Source: Ardenticatenaceae bacterium (GTDB taxonomy: Bacteria > Chloroflexota > Anaerolineae > Promineifilales > Promineifilaceae). From it: 64,000 nt of DNA. The stretch is from contig JACKBS010000008.1 of NCBI GenBank assembly GCA_020634435.1, forward strand, positions 248,001 through 312,000. Reading direction: 5' to 3'. Below the pieces are notes generated by a model, which was not told the origin of the DNA, did no database searches, and saw nothing but the letters and a program-made list of their open reading frames with translations. Below are positions 50,558 through 59,089 of the stretch, piece by piece. The first letter of the stretch is position 1. Each line of letters opens with the position of its first letter. The translations under genes and the position numbers were made by a program.

Positions 50558-50986
50558 ATGAAAACGTACATCACAAAACCGGCCGAGGTGGAACGCCAAT
50601 GGGTGGTTGTGGATGCCCAGGGTCAAACTTTGGGTCGTTTAGCGACTCGGGTGGCCACTATTTTGCGCGGCAAGCACAAGCCCGGATATTCCCCATCGGT
50701 TGACTGTGGCGACTATGTGATTGTGATCAACGCAGAGAAAATTCATGTAACGGGTCGTCGCATGGATCAGAAAATGTATTATCGGCACTCGGGTTATCCC
50801 GGTGGCCTGAGTGAAATCAGCCTGCGTGATCAGCTACAACAATTCCCAACCCGGCCGATTGAAGCGGCCGTTCGAGGAATGTTGCCCAAAAATAAGCTGG
50901 GTCGCAAAATGTTCAAGAAGCTGAAAGTTTACGCGGGTGAAGAACATCCGCACCAGGCACAGCAGCCTGTTCCGCTGGAACTGTAG
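50558..50986 (+). CDS. rplM: 50S ribosomal protein L13
   Basis: 142 residues; WVVVDAQGQTLGRLATRVA and RGMLPKNKLGRKMFKKLKVYAG are canonical. L13 binds early in 50S assembly; in other bacteria it autoregulates rplM-rpsI, consistent with the structured leader here. Confidence 0.96.
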   Translation: MKTYITKPAEVERQWVVVDAQGQTLGRLATRVATILRGKHKPGYSPSVDCGDYVIVINAEKIHVTGRRMDQKMYYRHSGYPGGLSEISLRDQLQQFPTRPIEAAVRGMLPKNKLGRKMFKKLKVYAGEEHPHQAQQPVPLEL

Positions 50987-51000
50987 GAGAGTAAGTAAAG

Positions 51001-51411
51001 ATGGCAGAAGAAACAAGACGCTATTACGAAGGAATTGGCCGCCGTAAACGTGCCTCTGCTCGGGTCCGCATCTATCCTGATGGCGATGCGACGGGTAACT
51101 TTGTTGTTAACGGTAAGGATGTCAAAGAATACTTCCCCCGCTTTGGCGACTATCTTACCCTGACCGGCCCCTTGTCTGACACTGAGCTGATAGGCAAGAT
51201 GGACGTGAGCGTGCACATTGATGGTGGTGGCATTACTGGCCAGACTGGCGCTGTCCGTTTGGGTCTGGCACGTGCCCTGGTGGAGTACGACGAAAACCTG
51301 CGTAGTTCTTTACGTGCCGGTGGACATCTCACCCGCGATGCACGTATTAAGGAACGCAAAAAGCCAGGTCTCAAGCGTGCCCGTAAAGCGCCAACTTATA
51401 CCAAGCGTTAA
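51001..51411 (+). CDS. rpsI: 30S ribosomal protein S9
   Basis: 136 residues; YYEGIGRRKRASARVRIYPDG and the C-terminal KKPGLKRARKAPTYTKR (ending with the P-site contacting KR) are diagnostic. Last gene of the supercluster; a terminator follows. Confidence 0.96.
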   Translation: MAEETRRYYEGIGRRKRASARVRIYPDGDATGNFVVNGKDVKEYFPRFGDYLTLTGPLSDTELIGKMDVSVHIDGGGITGQTGAVRLGLARALVEYDENLRSSLRAGGHLTRDARIKERKKPGLKRARKAPTYTKR

Positions 51412-51450
51412 ATCGTTTGGCCTTTGTTGTGCCTGACAAATGATTACTTA

Positions 51451-51478
51451 AAAAGGCGAGAGATTCTCTCGTCTTTTT
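51451..51478 (+). terminator. Rho-independent terminator of the ribosomal supercluster
   Basis: Stem GGCGAGA / TCTCGTC (one G-U pair) flanked by AAAA and TTTTT, 40 bp after the rpsI stop. Confidence 0.8.
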
Positions 51479-51491
51479 GCTTTACGTGAAT

Positions 51492-51524
51492 ATTTTCCCG
51501 AAAACTCGAAGTTTCCGGGAAAAT
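51492..51524. repeat. TTTTCCCGaAAACT inverted repeat, copy 2
   Basis: Arms 51492-51506 and 51510-51524 are complementary except one base; same family as 8088-8139. It lies between the terminator and the MazG gene. Confidence 0.6.
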
Positions 51525-51540
51525 AGAATGAGAGGCAAAG

Positions 51541-52983
51541 ATGGGAATTACGATTGTGGGTTTGGGACCGGGCAACGGCCGTTTCCTGACCCGAGCCGCG
51601 TGGGAATTGCTGAGCCAGGCAGAGGTAGTGTATTTACGCACCGAGCGCCATCCTGCCGTGGCCGATTTGCCCGCCAGCGTGATGCGCCACAGTTTTGACC
51701 ATATCTACGACACGGCTGACAGCTTCGATGCCGTGTACGAAACGATCGTGGCCCAACTGCTGGACTTGGCTCAGCACGAACCGGTCATCTATGCCGTGCC
51801 GGGTCATCCGTTTGTAGGTGAATCTACAGTGACGCGATTGGTGACTCAGGCAGAGGCGGCCGGGGTGTCCGTAGAAGTGGTGGCCGGTTTGAGCTTTGTG
51901 GAGCCTTGTTTAACGGCCGTTCACCAGGACGGCATGGACGGTGTGCAAATCTTTGATGCCATTGAGGTAGCCCAGTACCATTACCCGCCCGTCAACCCGG
52001 ATTTCCCGTTGCTGTTGGGGCAGGTGTACAGCCGGATGCTGGCCAGTGAGCTGAAGTTAGTGCTAACGGCCGTTTACCCCGACGAACACCTCGTGACTCT
52101 CATTCACCAGGCAGGCGACGATGACCAGAGCATTGAGCAGGTGCCGCTGTACGCGATTGATCGCAGCGATGCGGTGAGCCATCTCACCAGCCTGTTTGTG
52201 CCCCCATTGCCAGCGCCCTCGACGCTCAACGCGCTGGCCGAAACGGTGGCCATCTTACGCAGCCCGGATGGTTGCCCGTGGGACCAGGAGCAGACGCCGC
52301 AGAGCTTGCGCAACGGTTTTCTGGAGGAGGCCAGCGAGGTGCTGGTAGCTCTGGATGAAAATGACATGGACGAGCTGCGTGAAGAGCTGGGGGATGTGCT
52401 TTACCACCTGGTGATGCAAACCCAAATGGCCAGCGAGGCGGAAGAGTTTCGCCTGGCTGAGGTGATTGCCGCGATTGACGCCAAGCTCAAGTATCGCCAT
52501 CCGCATGTGTGGGGTGACTGGCAGGTGAGTGACAGCGCTGAAGTGGTTGCCAACTGGGAAATGCTGAAGGCCAAGGAAAAGGCGGACCGCTCGGAATCGC
52601 TGGTGGATCACATTCCGCAGGCGCTGCCCGCGTTGGCTTACTCGCAAAAGCTGCAAGGGCGGGTGACAAAAGTAGGTTTCGATTGGCCGAGCATCGACGG
52701 CGTGTACGAGAAGCTGCATGAAGAGGTGGGTGAATTGCAAACGGCCGTTTCCCCTGAACATCAGGCCGAAGAATTAGGCGATTTGCTGTTTGTTACTGTG
52801 AACCTGGCCAAATGGCTGGACATCGACGCTGAATCTGCACTGCGTGAAGCCAATGCCAAGTTTAGCCGCCGCTTTAAGGCGCTGGAGCAGCTGGCTCAAT
52901 CGCGCCAATTGAATCTGGCCGAGATGGATTTGGACGGCATGGAAGCTCTGTGGCAAGAAGTAAAGGCTCGGCTGGCTGATTAA
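51541..52983 (+). CDS. YabN-type fusion: tetrapyrrole-methylase-like domain + MazG pyrophosphohydrolase
   Basis: 480 residues. Residues 1-220 begin MGITIVGLGPGNGRFLTRAAWELL, the SAM-dependent tetrapyrrole methylase fold, and include YAVPGHPFVGE. Residues 225-480 contain two MazG units: CPWDQEQTPQSLR with EEASEVLVALD and LREELGDVLYHLV, and a second with EEVGELQTAV and EELGDLLFVTV. MazG hydrolyses noncanonical NTPs or alarmone-related nucleotides. Four ACGGCCGT sites. Confidence 0.88.
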   Translation: MGITIVGLGPGNGRFLTRAAWELLSQAEVVYLRTERHPAVADLPASVMRHSFDHIYDTADSFDAVYETIVAQLLDLAQHEPVIYAVPGHPFVGESTVTRLVTQAEAAGVSVEVVAGLSFVEPCLTAVHQDGMDGVQIFDAIEVAQYHYPPVNPDFPLLLGQVYSRMLASELKLVLTAVYPDEHLVTLIHQAGDDDQSIEQVPLYAIDRSDAVSHLTSLFVPPLPAPSTLNALAETVAILRSPDGCPWDQEQTPQSLRNGFLEEASEVLVALDENDMDELREELGDVLYHLVMQTQMASEAEEFRLAEVIAAIDAKLKYRHPHVWGDWQVSDSAEVVANWEMLKAKEKADRSESLVDHIPQALPALAYSQKLQGRVTKVGFDWPSIDGVYEKLHEEVGELQTAVSPEHQAEELGDLLFVTVNLAKWLDIDAESALREANAKFSRRFKALEQLAQSRQLNLAEMDLDGMEALWQEVKARLAD

Positions 52984-53026
52984 AAAACGTTCAGATTTGC
53001 GGCTAAAACCGGGGAAACTGCCTCTG

Positions 53027-53138
53027 CCGCGTGGTGGGTGTGATGAAAAGTTGTGTAACGAGTCAGGAGCCAAGACTTGAGTCCAGCGTAAGCTTCTCTA
53101 GCGTTACACAAAAACTAATCACACCCCCGCGTGGTGGG
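53027..53138. mobile_element. MITE-like element flanked by 12-bp direct repeats
   Basis: CCGCGTGGTGGG occurs at 53027-53038 and 53127-53138. Between them are imperfect terminal inverted repeats: GTGTGAT...TTGTGTAACG (53038-53060) and its complement (53102-53124), 17 of 23 positions matching at the ends. No coding capacity. The layout fits a short nonautonomous element with a target duplication, but one copy alone cannot prove mobility. Confidence 0.45.
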
Positions 53139-53204
53139 CAGCTTGCCAAACGGTCCTGGGTTGGTTAAAGTAGGGCTTAACTTGACGTACAGGAAGGAGG
53201 CAGT

Positions 53205-53864
53205 GTGACGGCCGTATTGAACATTGTCTTTGCCGGAGTGGCTGGATTGGCCGTTTTGGCAGCGTTATTTTTCGGGGGACGGGCGATTGCCCGTCGCGGA
53301 CAATCAACCGAATATTCTTATAACGTGGGTCGCCAGCAGGCGCGTCAGGCGGTGCAAATTGATTTGGTTCGCGCTCTGGCCGCTATTGTGGTGGCCCTCA
53401 TCTTTCTAGGCGCGTTTGGCCTCACGCCGCGCCCGGTTGAACCACTTATTTCTCCTACTGAAGTCCCGCTGCTGGAAAACAACGAGACTCCGACTGAACA
53501 GCCCACACTGGCTCCCACCGATCTGCCCTCTGTGGTGATTAGCACGCCGACGGTAGAAACAGTTCCGGTCGAACCTTCACCCCAGCCCACCACTGGCCCT
53601 ACAGAAACCGATGCGCCAACGGCCGTTCCTACCAACACACCCGAACCGGCGTCTGATACGGCCGTTGTTAGCAGTGGGGTCGGCGTCTGGTTGCGAGCTA
53701 CACCGAGCACCAGCGGCGATCAGCTGGAGTGGCTGCTGGACGGGACCGTGCTTAACTTGCTTGATGGCCAGGAAACGGCCGATGGGCTGCTCTGGCAGCA
53801 GGTGCAAACCGAAACCGGCCTAATCGGCTGGGTCGCCGCCGATTTCCTCATTTCCCCCGAATAA
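53205..53864 (+). CDS. Membrane-anchored SH3b-domain protein
   Basis: 219 residues. Two N-terminal transmembrane helices (about 5-27 and 52-75) enclose a short basic loop, then a long Thr/Pro-rich linker (about 80-155) and a C-terminal bacterial SH3 domain (GVWLRATPSTSGDQLEWLLDGTVLNLL and WVAADFL). It likely binds cell-surface polymer outside the membrane. GTG start at 53205 after GGAGG; the octamer ACGGCCGT directly follows the start codon. Confidence 0.72.
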   Translation: MTAVLNIVFAGVAGLAVLAALFFGGRAIARRGQSTEYSYNVGRQQARQAVQIDLVRALAAIVVALIFLGAFGLTPRPVEPLISPTEVPLLENNETPTEQPTLAPTDLPSVVISTPTVETVPVEPSPQPTTGPTETDAPTAVPTNTPEPASDTAVVSSGVGVWLRATPSTSGDQLEWLLDGTVLNLLDGQETADGLLWQQVQTETGLIGWVAADFLISPE

Positions 53865-53908
53865 TGACAAAGTGACAAGGTAAAGGGGTGAATGCTTTAC
53901 ATACCGTT

Positions 53909-53938
53909 CACCGATTACCGCTTACCGATCACGGGCCG
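53909..53938. repeat. CGGTAATCGG-type repeat, short copy
   Basis: TTCACCGATTACCGCTTACCGAT between the SH3 gene and the ABC exporter, convergent gap. Confidence 0.5.
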
Positions 53939-55754
53939 CATCTTTGCGCCAGTTAGAGACAGTCTCGTTGTACTTGGGCGACTGGTGCCGGAAATACATG
54001 TCGTACAATTCGGCATAATGACCCCCTTGCTGCATCAGGCTTTCGTGGCTGCCTTGCTCGATGATGCGCCCTTTTTGCAGGACGATGATGCGGTCGGCGG
54101 CGCGCACGGTGGAAAGCCGATGGGCAATGATAATCGCTGTGCTGTTAGCCATGATGAGATTCAGCGCCTGCTGAATTTGGGATTCGGTGAACGGGTCCAC
54201 GCTGGCGGTGGCTTCATCCAGGACGAAGATGCGGGGAGATTGCACCAACACGCGGGTTAGGGCGACCAACTGCCGCTGCCCCATCGAGAGGCGGCTACCG
54301 CGCTCACCCACTTCGCTGTCCAGCCCGTTGGGCAGCGTTTCCAACCATTCCCCCTCGCCAATGCGCCGGGCCATTGCTTCGATTTCGGCATCTGTGGCTG
54401 AGGGACGGCCGTAGCGAATATTCTCCGCAACCGTGCCCGCAAATAAAAACGGCACCTGCGACACGATGCCAATCTGCCGCCGGAATGAGGTCAGATCAAA
54501 GCTGCGAATGTCCTGCCCATCGACGCAAATCTCGCCTTCCTGGTACTCGTAGTAGCGGGCAATGAGCTTGATAATGCTCGACTTGCCTGCACCAGTATGC
54601 CCCACCAGGGCAATGCTTTCGCCGGGGGCAATGTGCAGCGAGAAGTCGTCCAGCACCTGCTCTTGTTCGGAGTAACGAAAGGAAACGTGGTCGAAGATGA
54701 TCTCGCCGCGCAAATTTTGTGGCTCGATGTTGCCAGTTTGGCGTACGGCCGTTTGCACATCCATCAGCGCAAACACCCGCTCAGAGGCAGATAAACCCGC
54801 CTGAAACTGGCTCCAAAAGGCCGATAGGTTGGTGACGGGGAACCAGAAGCGATCAATCGTGGCCACAAACAAATACCACGCCGCAACGGTGATGGCCCCG
54901 GCTACGGCACTGCGACCCCCGAAATAGATGAGAACGGCCGTACCAATCCCCGACAAAATGTTTAGTGTGGGGAAAATATTGGCAATCACAAAGCCGCGCC
55001 GCACATTGATGGTGTATGCCTGTGAATTGACATCCACAAACTCATCGTAGATGGCCTGCTCCTGCCGGAAGTTTTTGGCCACGCGCACCCCGGTCACCGC
55101 TTCCTGGATCGCCTTGTTCACCTCGCCCATGGCGCGGGAGCTTTGCCGCGTGACGCGCCGGGCCAGGTTGCGAAAAGCCAATGCGGCCAGGGCCACAAAT
55201 GGAGCCATACCCAGTACCAGCAGCGTTAAACGCCACTCAATGGTAAACAGGGTGATGATGAGAATGAGCGCCACGGCCAGTTGGTTGATCACATCGGTGC
55301 TCAGTACAATGACCTCGCCAAACTCCTGCGTGTCGCTGGTGATCCGGCTGACGATGCGCCCTGAGCTGAACTCATCGTAAAACGACAGGTCTTGCCGGGC
55401 AGCGGAGGAAAAAGCATCCTGGCGCATGGCCAAAATGACATCGGCAATTACTTCCGAGGTGAGCTGGCGACGGACCCAGTTTAGCCCCCAGTTGCCAACA
55501 CCGGTGAAAAATACCACGCCAATCAGCAATGGCAGCAGCCGATCATCGCCACCATCGGTCATCACGCCGACGCTGTTAGACACAATCAGCGGCAGGGCGG
55601 CCCCGGCCATAGCCATAAGGAAGATGCAAATGGTAACGATAATGACTTTGCGCCGATGCGGTCGGAAGTACCGCAAAATCCGCCGCAGAAGCTCTTTGTC
55701 TTGGTATTGGCGGTCGTACGCCTCGGCTTCGAGACCCCGCGTGAGAGCGGCCAT
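53922..55754 (-). CDS. ABC exporter, fused permease-ATPase (MsbA/MDR type)
   Basis: 610 residues. Residues 30-330 carry six transmembrane helices with SRITSDTQEFGEV; residues 360-600 the ATPase with Walker A VGHTGAGKSS, signature LSMGQRQLVAL and Walker B FVLDEATASVD. It acts as a homodimer or a heterodimer exporting lipids or drugs; no partner half-transporter is adjacent. AAGGAT is the ribosome-binding site. Three octamers in frame. Confidence 0.88.
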   Translation of the reverse strand: MAALTRGLEAEAYDRQYQDKELLRRILRYFRPHRRKVIIVTICIFLMAMAGAALPLIVSNSVGVMTDGGDDRLLPLLIGVVFFTGVGNWGLNWVRRQLTSEVIADVILAMRQDAFSSAARQDLSFYDEFSSGRIVSRITSDTQEFGEVIVLSTDVINQLAVALILIITLFTIEWRLTLLVLGMAPFVALAALAFRNLARRVTRQSSRAMGEVNKAIQEAVTGVRVAKNFRQEQAIYDEFVDVNSQAYTINVRRGFVIANIFPTLNILSGIGTAVLIYFGGRSAVAGAITVAAWYLFVATIDRFWFPVTNLSAFWSQFQAGLSASERVFALMDVQTAVRQTGNIEPQNLRGEIIFDHVSFRYSEQEQVLDDFSLHIAPGESIALVGHTGAGKSSIIKLIARYYEYQEGEICVDGQDIRSFDLTSFRRQIGIVSQVPFLFAGTVAENIRYGRPSATDAEIEAMARRIGEGEWLETLPNGLDSEVGERGSRLSMGQRQLVALTRVLVQSPRIFVLDEATASVDPFTESQIQQALNLIMANSTAIIIAHRLSTVRAADRIIVLQKGRIIEQGSHESLMQQGGHYAELYDMYFRHQSPKYNETVSNWRKDAARDR

Positions 55755-55767
55755 AAATTATCCTTTG

Positions 55768-55836
55768 GCAAGATTGGAAACTGGAGATTGGCGGTTTTGT
55801 TAGCTTTTAATCGCCAATCCCAAATCTCCTGCTTTT
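55768..55836. repeat. GGAGATTGGCG inverted repeat
   Basis: GGAAACTGGAGATTGGCG and later CGCCAATCCCAAATCTCC surround about 18 bp between the arginase and ABC exporter genes. A related GAGATTGG / CCAATCTC pair is inside the element at 13764-13865. Confidence 0.5.
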
Positions 55837-56728
55837 ACAAAATTCGCTGACCCAACAATGACGCCGCCAGTTCCACGGCCAATTCGGCCGTGCGGTTCAT
55901 CGTGTCCAGGATGGGGTTGATTTCTACAATGTCCATCGACTGCACCCGACCGCTGTCGCCCAGAATTTCCATGAGCAAGTGCGCTTCCCGGTAGCTGAGT
56001 CCGCCAGGAACGGCCGTTCCCACCCCAGGCGCTTCATCCGGGTCCAGGCTGTCCATGTCCAGACTCACGTGAATGCGCGAGTAGTGGCGCAGGCGATCAA
56101 TCGCTTGCCGGGCCACGCTGGCCATGCCCATCTCATCCACGTGGCGCATGGTAAACACGCTGATACCGCTGCGTGCCAGCCGTTCCCGCTCTGCATCATC
56201 CAGGTCGCGGATGCCAATTTGCACGATCTGGCGCGGCTTTAGCTTGGCACCGGGGGTGCCCACATTCACCAACGAATCTGGCCCTTCGCCAATGAGCGCG
56301 GCCACGGGCATCCCGTGGATGTTGCCGCTGGGTGAGCTTTGCGGCGTGTTGAAGTCGCCGTGGGCATCTACCCAGATCACCCCCACCGGTTCGTCCTGCG
56401 ACGCGGCGGCAATCGAGCCAATGCTGATGCTGTGATCACCACCGAGGAAGATAGCAAACTCCTCCTCAGCCACACATTTGCGGGCAATGTCGTAGATGTT
56501 TTGGCAAACGGCCGTAACCGTCTTCAATCGCCGCGCCCCCGATTGGGCCACATCCTCTTCGGGATTGGGTACCGGGACGTTGCCCTCGTCAAAAACCGTG
56601 TGCCCCAGCCGTTCCAATCGGGCTTGCAGCCCAGCGTACCGGGCTGCACTGGGTCCCATGTCCACGCCGCGCCGACTCTGGCCCAAATCCATGGGCACAC
56701 CGATGATTCTTACTTTTCGCTTGTGCAA
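55835..56728 (-). CDS. rocF: Arginase (ureohydrolase family)
   Basis: 297 residues. Manganese-site motifs are complete: GGDHSIS, VDAHGDFNTP, SLDMDSLDPDEAPG and EINP. It hydrolyses arginine to ornithine and urea; agmatinase is less likely given RRGVDMGPSAARYAG and the DAHGDFNT loop. The start is TTG at 56728 with AGAGG ahead; the next in-frame ATG (MDLGQSRRG) would remove the first strand. Confidence 0.86.
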   Translation of the reverse strand: MHKRKVRIIGVPMDLGQSRRGVDMGPSAARYAGLQARLERLGHTVFDEGNVPVPNPEEDVAQSGARRLKTVTAVCQNIYDIARKCVAEEEFAIFLGGDHSISIGSIAAASQDEPVGVIWVDAHGDFNTPQSSPSGNIHGMPVAALIGEGPDSLVNVGTPGAKLKPRQIVQIGIRDLDDAERERLARSGISVFTMRHVDEMGMASVARQAIDRLRHYSRIHVSLDMDSLDPDEAPGVGTAVPGGLSYREAHLLMEILGDSGRVQSMDIVEINPILDTMNRTAELAVELAASLLGQRIL

Positions 56729-56835
56729 GCTGCGCCTCTCTTTGTGTTGGTGTTGGCAGAGGGTTCTGCCAATTACCGGGATAGTGGTGACCTAATTGTG
56801 ACCCATCCTGCCCAATGCAGCAACCGCCCCACAAC

Positions 56836-56869
56836 AAAAAAGCGCAGCCGTGGGAACCCACGACTGCGC
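56836..56869 (-). terminator. Rho-independent terminator of the peptide-binding lipoprotein gene
   Basis: Minus-strand stem GCGCAGTCGTGGG / CCCACGGCTGCGC (one mismatch) followed by TTTTTT. A textbook terminator, 56 bp after the stop codon. Confidence 0.9.
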
Positions 56870-56874
56870 CAGGT

Positions 56875-56909
56875 AAGATTGGACTATTCTCAAAGAATGG
56901 TCCAATCTT
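56875..56909. repeat. Second hairpin downstream of the lipoprotein gene
   Basis: AAGATTGGAC (56875-56884) pairs with GTCCAATCTT (56900-56909), with ATTCT/AGAAT pairing inside. It lies between the stop codon and the terminator and may protect the transcript 3' end. Confidence 0.55.
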
Positions 56910-56924
56910 GGCCTACAAAAATGT

Positions 56925-58910
56925 TTACTGTTGCAGATCGAACTGGTAGATGTTTTGCATCTCCGTGCCGCCGGTCGGGTCTACGCCAAAGCCAACCACG
57001 TTGGGCCGAGCTGCCGCCACAATCAGGCGGAGGAAGGCCGGAATAACGGGCACTTCTTGGGAGAAGATGCGCTGTGCTTCCTTGTGGCTTTCTTCGTATT
57101 CAGGCGTGCCGGGCAGCGAGGACAGGGCGGTGTTACACGCCAGGTCAAACGCTTCATTGCTCCAGCCGGTGTCGTTAGAAGCACCCCAACCGCCAAAACC
57201 TTCTTCTTCTGGGCCAGTGATCTGGCTGGTCAGGTAGAGGTTACAGCTGGGCTGAACGGCGCTAATCCAGGCAAACTCACCGAGGTCAAAGCGGCGACCG
57301 AACAGCGGGCCATCCGGGCCATCGGCAAACCATTCGCTGGAGGGCACGTAGTACAAGGTGATGTCGATGCCACAATCCAGCATGTTGGCTTTGAAGATTT
57401 GCGTCATTTGCTGGCGCATATCATTGCCGGTGGTGGTGCCCAGGTCTACCGAGAACGGTTCGCCTTCCCATGCCGTGCCCTGGTCGGTGTAGTATTCGCG
57501 GATACCGTCACCGTCGGTGTCGATGAAGCCAACTTCATCGAGCAGGGCGTTGGCCGCTTCTACGTCATACGGCCACTCGGTCAACCCATCTTCAGGGTAG
57601 AGCGGATGGACGCTGGGGACGTAGCTGTGGATGACTTCGGAACGGCCGTACAAAATGTTGTCCACCATGCCTTGCCGGTCCGTACACATGGTCATCGCCT
57701 GACGAACGCGGGCATCCTCAAACCAGTCTGGCCGACCCTGGTCATCGCCAAAGTCACCATAGGAGTTGATGCCAAAGTCGATATGCTCAAACACGGTTCC
57801 GGTCTGGAAGTATGGCGTGAGCAGGCCGTTGTTTTCCGCTTCAATGAGGAACGGCGCATCGCTGGCAGATAAGCCATCTTGCGTGCCAATGTCGCAGGCA
57901 CCGGAGATAAGCTGGGCAATCAGCTGGTTGGTGTCCGGGATGAACTTGAAGGTAACGCTGTCCAGGTAGGGCAGCCCTTCATCCTGACGGTAGTAGTATG
58001 GATTGGGTTCCAAGATGATGCTGTCGCCCGCAATCCAGTCCACAATATGGAATGCGCCATCGCTGACGGGCAGACGGGTCGATTCTTCCGCTTCCAATAA
58101 CTCGCTAGCCGTAAACTGACCCCAGATGTGTTGGGGGAATGGCTGCCAGACGTTGGTGAAGTAGGTTGGGTCCAGGAAACCAGGAATACCGGTCCATTCC
58201 AGGCCCAATTCGCCAGTTGCTTCATAAGAAGCGGTGCGGTCGGCCAAAAACTTGCCGGCTGGGGTGTCTGGATCACGGTTTAGTTCATAGGTGTAAACAG
58301 AGTCCGCGGCCGTCACGGCTACGCCGTCTGACCAGACGCGTGGTTGCAGCGTGAACTCGGCGCTGATCTGCTCCATAGTGATGGGGGTGCCATCAAACTC
58401 GACGGTTTCACCATCGGAGTTGATCACTGAAACACCAGCCGTGAGGGTGGCAGGGTTACCAGTGGCATCCAGCACCAGATCACCTTCATTCACCTCTACC
58501 TGGCCGACAACGGCGTCACCATCGGCCAGACTGGGCAATTTTTCAATGCCTAGCGGCTGGTAATCATAGGAGAAGGTGGTGACTTCAGTTTCAAAAATGG
58601 CCACTTGCACGGCCGATGCCGCTAGCATCGATCCGCCGTAGGGGTACAGCGTATCGGGCTCTTGGGCCATACAAACGATCAGGTCTTTGGGTTGGGCGGG
58701 CGCTTCGGTAACTTCAGGAGTAACGACCACTGTCTCAGTCACCACACGCGTTACTTCGACTTGCTCGCCAGCTTCTGTCACAATCTCATTGACGATGCGG
58801 GTAACTTCGACCGTGTTTGTGGTGGGTTGGCAGGCGGCAAGTACCGCCACGCCAAGCAGGGGGATAATCGCCAGAAGCGACCATCGCTTAATAAATTGAT
58901 GGGTAAACAT
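56925..58910 (-). CDS. Family 5 extracellular solute-binding lipoprotein (peptide/oligosaccharide type)
   Basis: 661 residues. Lipoprotein signal with Cys at residue 27 (VLAACQP), then a linker of VEVTRIV / VEVTRVV / VVVTPEV repeats typical of Chloroflexota binding proteins, then an SBP_bac_5 domain (DGVAVTAADSVYTYELNRDPD, MTMCTDRQGMVDNILYG). It delivers a ligand to an ABC importer, but no permease or ATPase gene lies nearby, so it is an orphan here. GGAGGAAA before the ATG; consensus promoter at 58984-59012. Confidence 0.9.
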   Translation of the reverse strand: MFTHQFIKRWSLLAIIPLLGVAVLAACQPTTNTVEVTRIVNEIVTEAGEQVEVTRVVTETVVVTPEVTEAPAQPKDLIVCMAQEPDTLYPYGGSMLAASAVQVAIFETEVTTFSYDYQPLGIEKLPSLADGDAVVGQVEVNEGDLVLDATGNPATLTAGVSVINSDGETVEFDGTPITMEQISAEFTLQPRVWSDGVAVTAADSVYTYELNRDPDTPAGKFLADRTASYEATGELGLEWTGIPGFLDPTYFTNVWQPFPQHIWGQFTASELLEAEESTRLPVSDGAFHIVDWIAGDSIILEPNPYYYRQDEGLPYLDSVTFKFIPDTNQLIAQLISGACDIGTQDGLSASDAPFLIEAENNGLLTPYFQTGTVFEHIDFGINSYGDFGDDQGRPDWFEDARVRQAMTMCTDRQGMVDNILYGRSEVIHSYVPSVHPLYPEDGLTEWPYDVEAANALLDEVGFIDTDGDGIREYYTDQGTAWEGEPFSVDLGTTTGNDMRQQMTQIFKANMLDCGIDITLYYVPSSEWFADGPDGPLFGRRFDLGEFAWISAVQPSCNLYLTSQITGPEEEGFGGWGASNDTGWSNEAFDLACNTALSSLPGTPEYEESHKEAQRIFSQEVPVIPAFLRLIVAAARPNVVGFGVDPTGGTEMQNIYQFDLQQ

Positions 58911-58983
58911 GCTTATTTCCTCCGAGAACGGGTTTGGTTGGATTTATTCGGCCGAAGAATCCAGTTTCTGAGTTTATGAGGGC

Positions 58984-59012
58984 ATTATAGATGGAAATTA
59001 GAAAGGTGTCAA
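58984..59012 (-). promoter_or_regulatory. Consensus promoter of the peptide-binding lipoprotein gene
   Basis: Minus strand TTGACA (59007-59012), 17-bp spacer, TATAAT (58984-58989), about 73 nt upstream of the ATG at 58910. Confidence 0.85.
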
Positions 59013-59055
59013 TTAAGTGTCATAATAGTGGCAAAATGGTACTAAATCAGGGTTC

Positions 59056-59083
59056 TTGCTTGTAAGGGCGGGCTTCATATAAT
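59056..59083 (+). promoter_or_regulatory. Promoter of trmB, probably leaderless
   Basis: TTGCTT (59056-59061), 16-bp spacer, TATAAT (59078-59083), then 6 nt to the ATG at 59090. No Shine-Dalgarno. Same spacing as for the small gene at 10180. Confidence 0.65.
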
Positions 59084-59089
59084 TCATCC

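Noticed and set aside
26000..51411. Search for rpoC, infA and map inside the supercluster
   Set aside because: No frame carries NADFDGD, an IF1 OB-fold sequence or methionine aminopeptidase motifs.
56931..57872. Open frame of 313 codons antisense to the peptide-binding lipoprotein gene
   Set aside because: Antisense shadow of a clear SBP_bac_5 gene.
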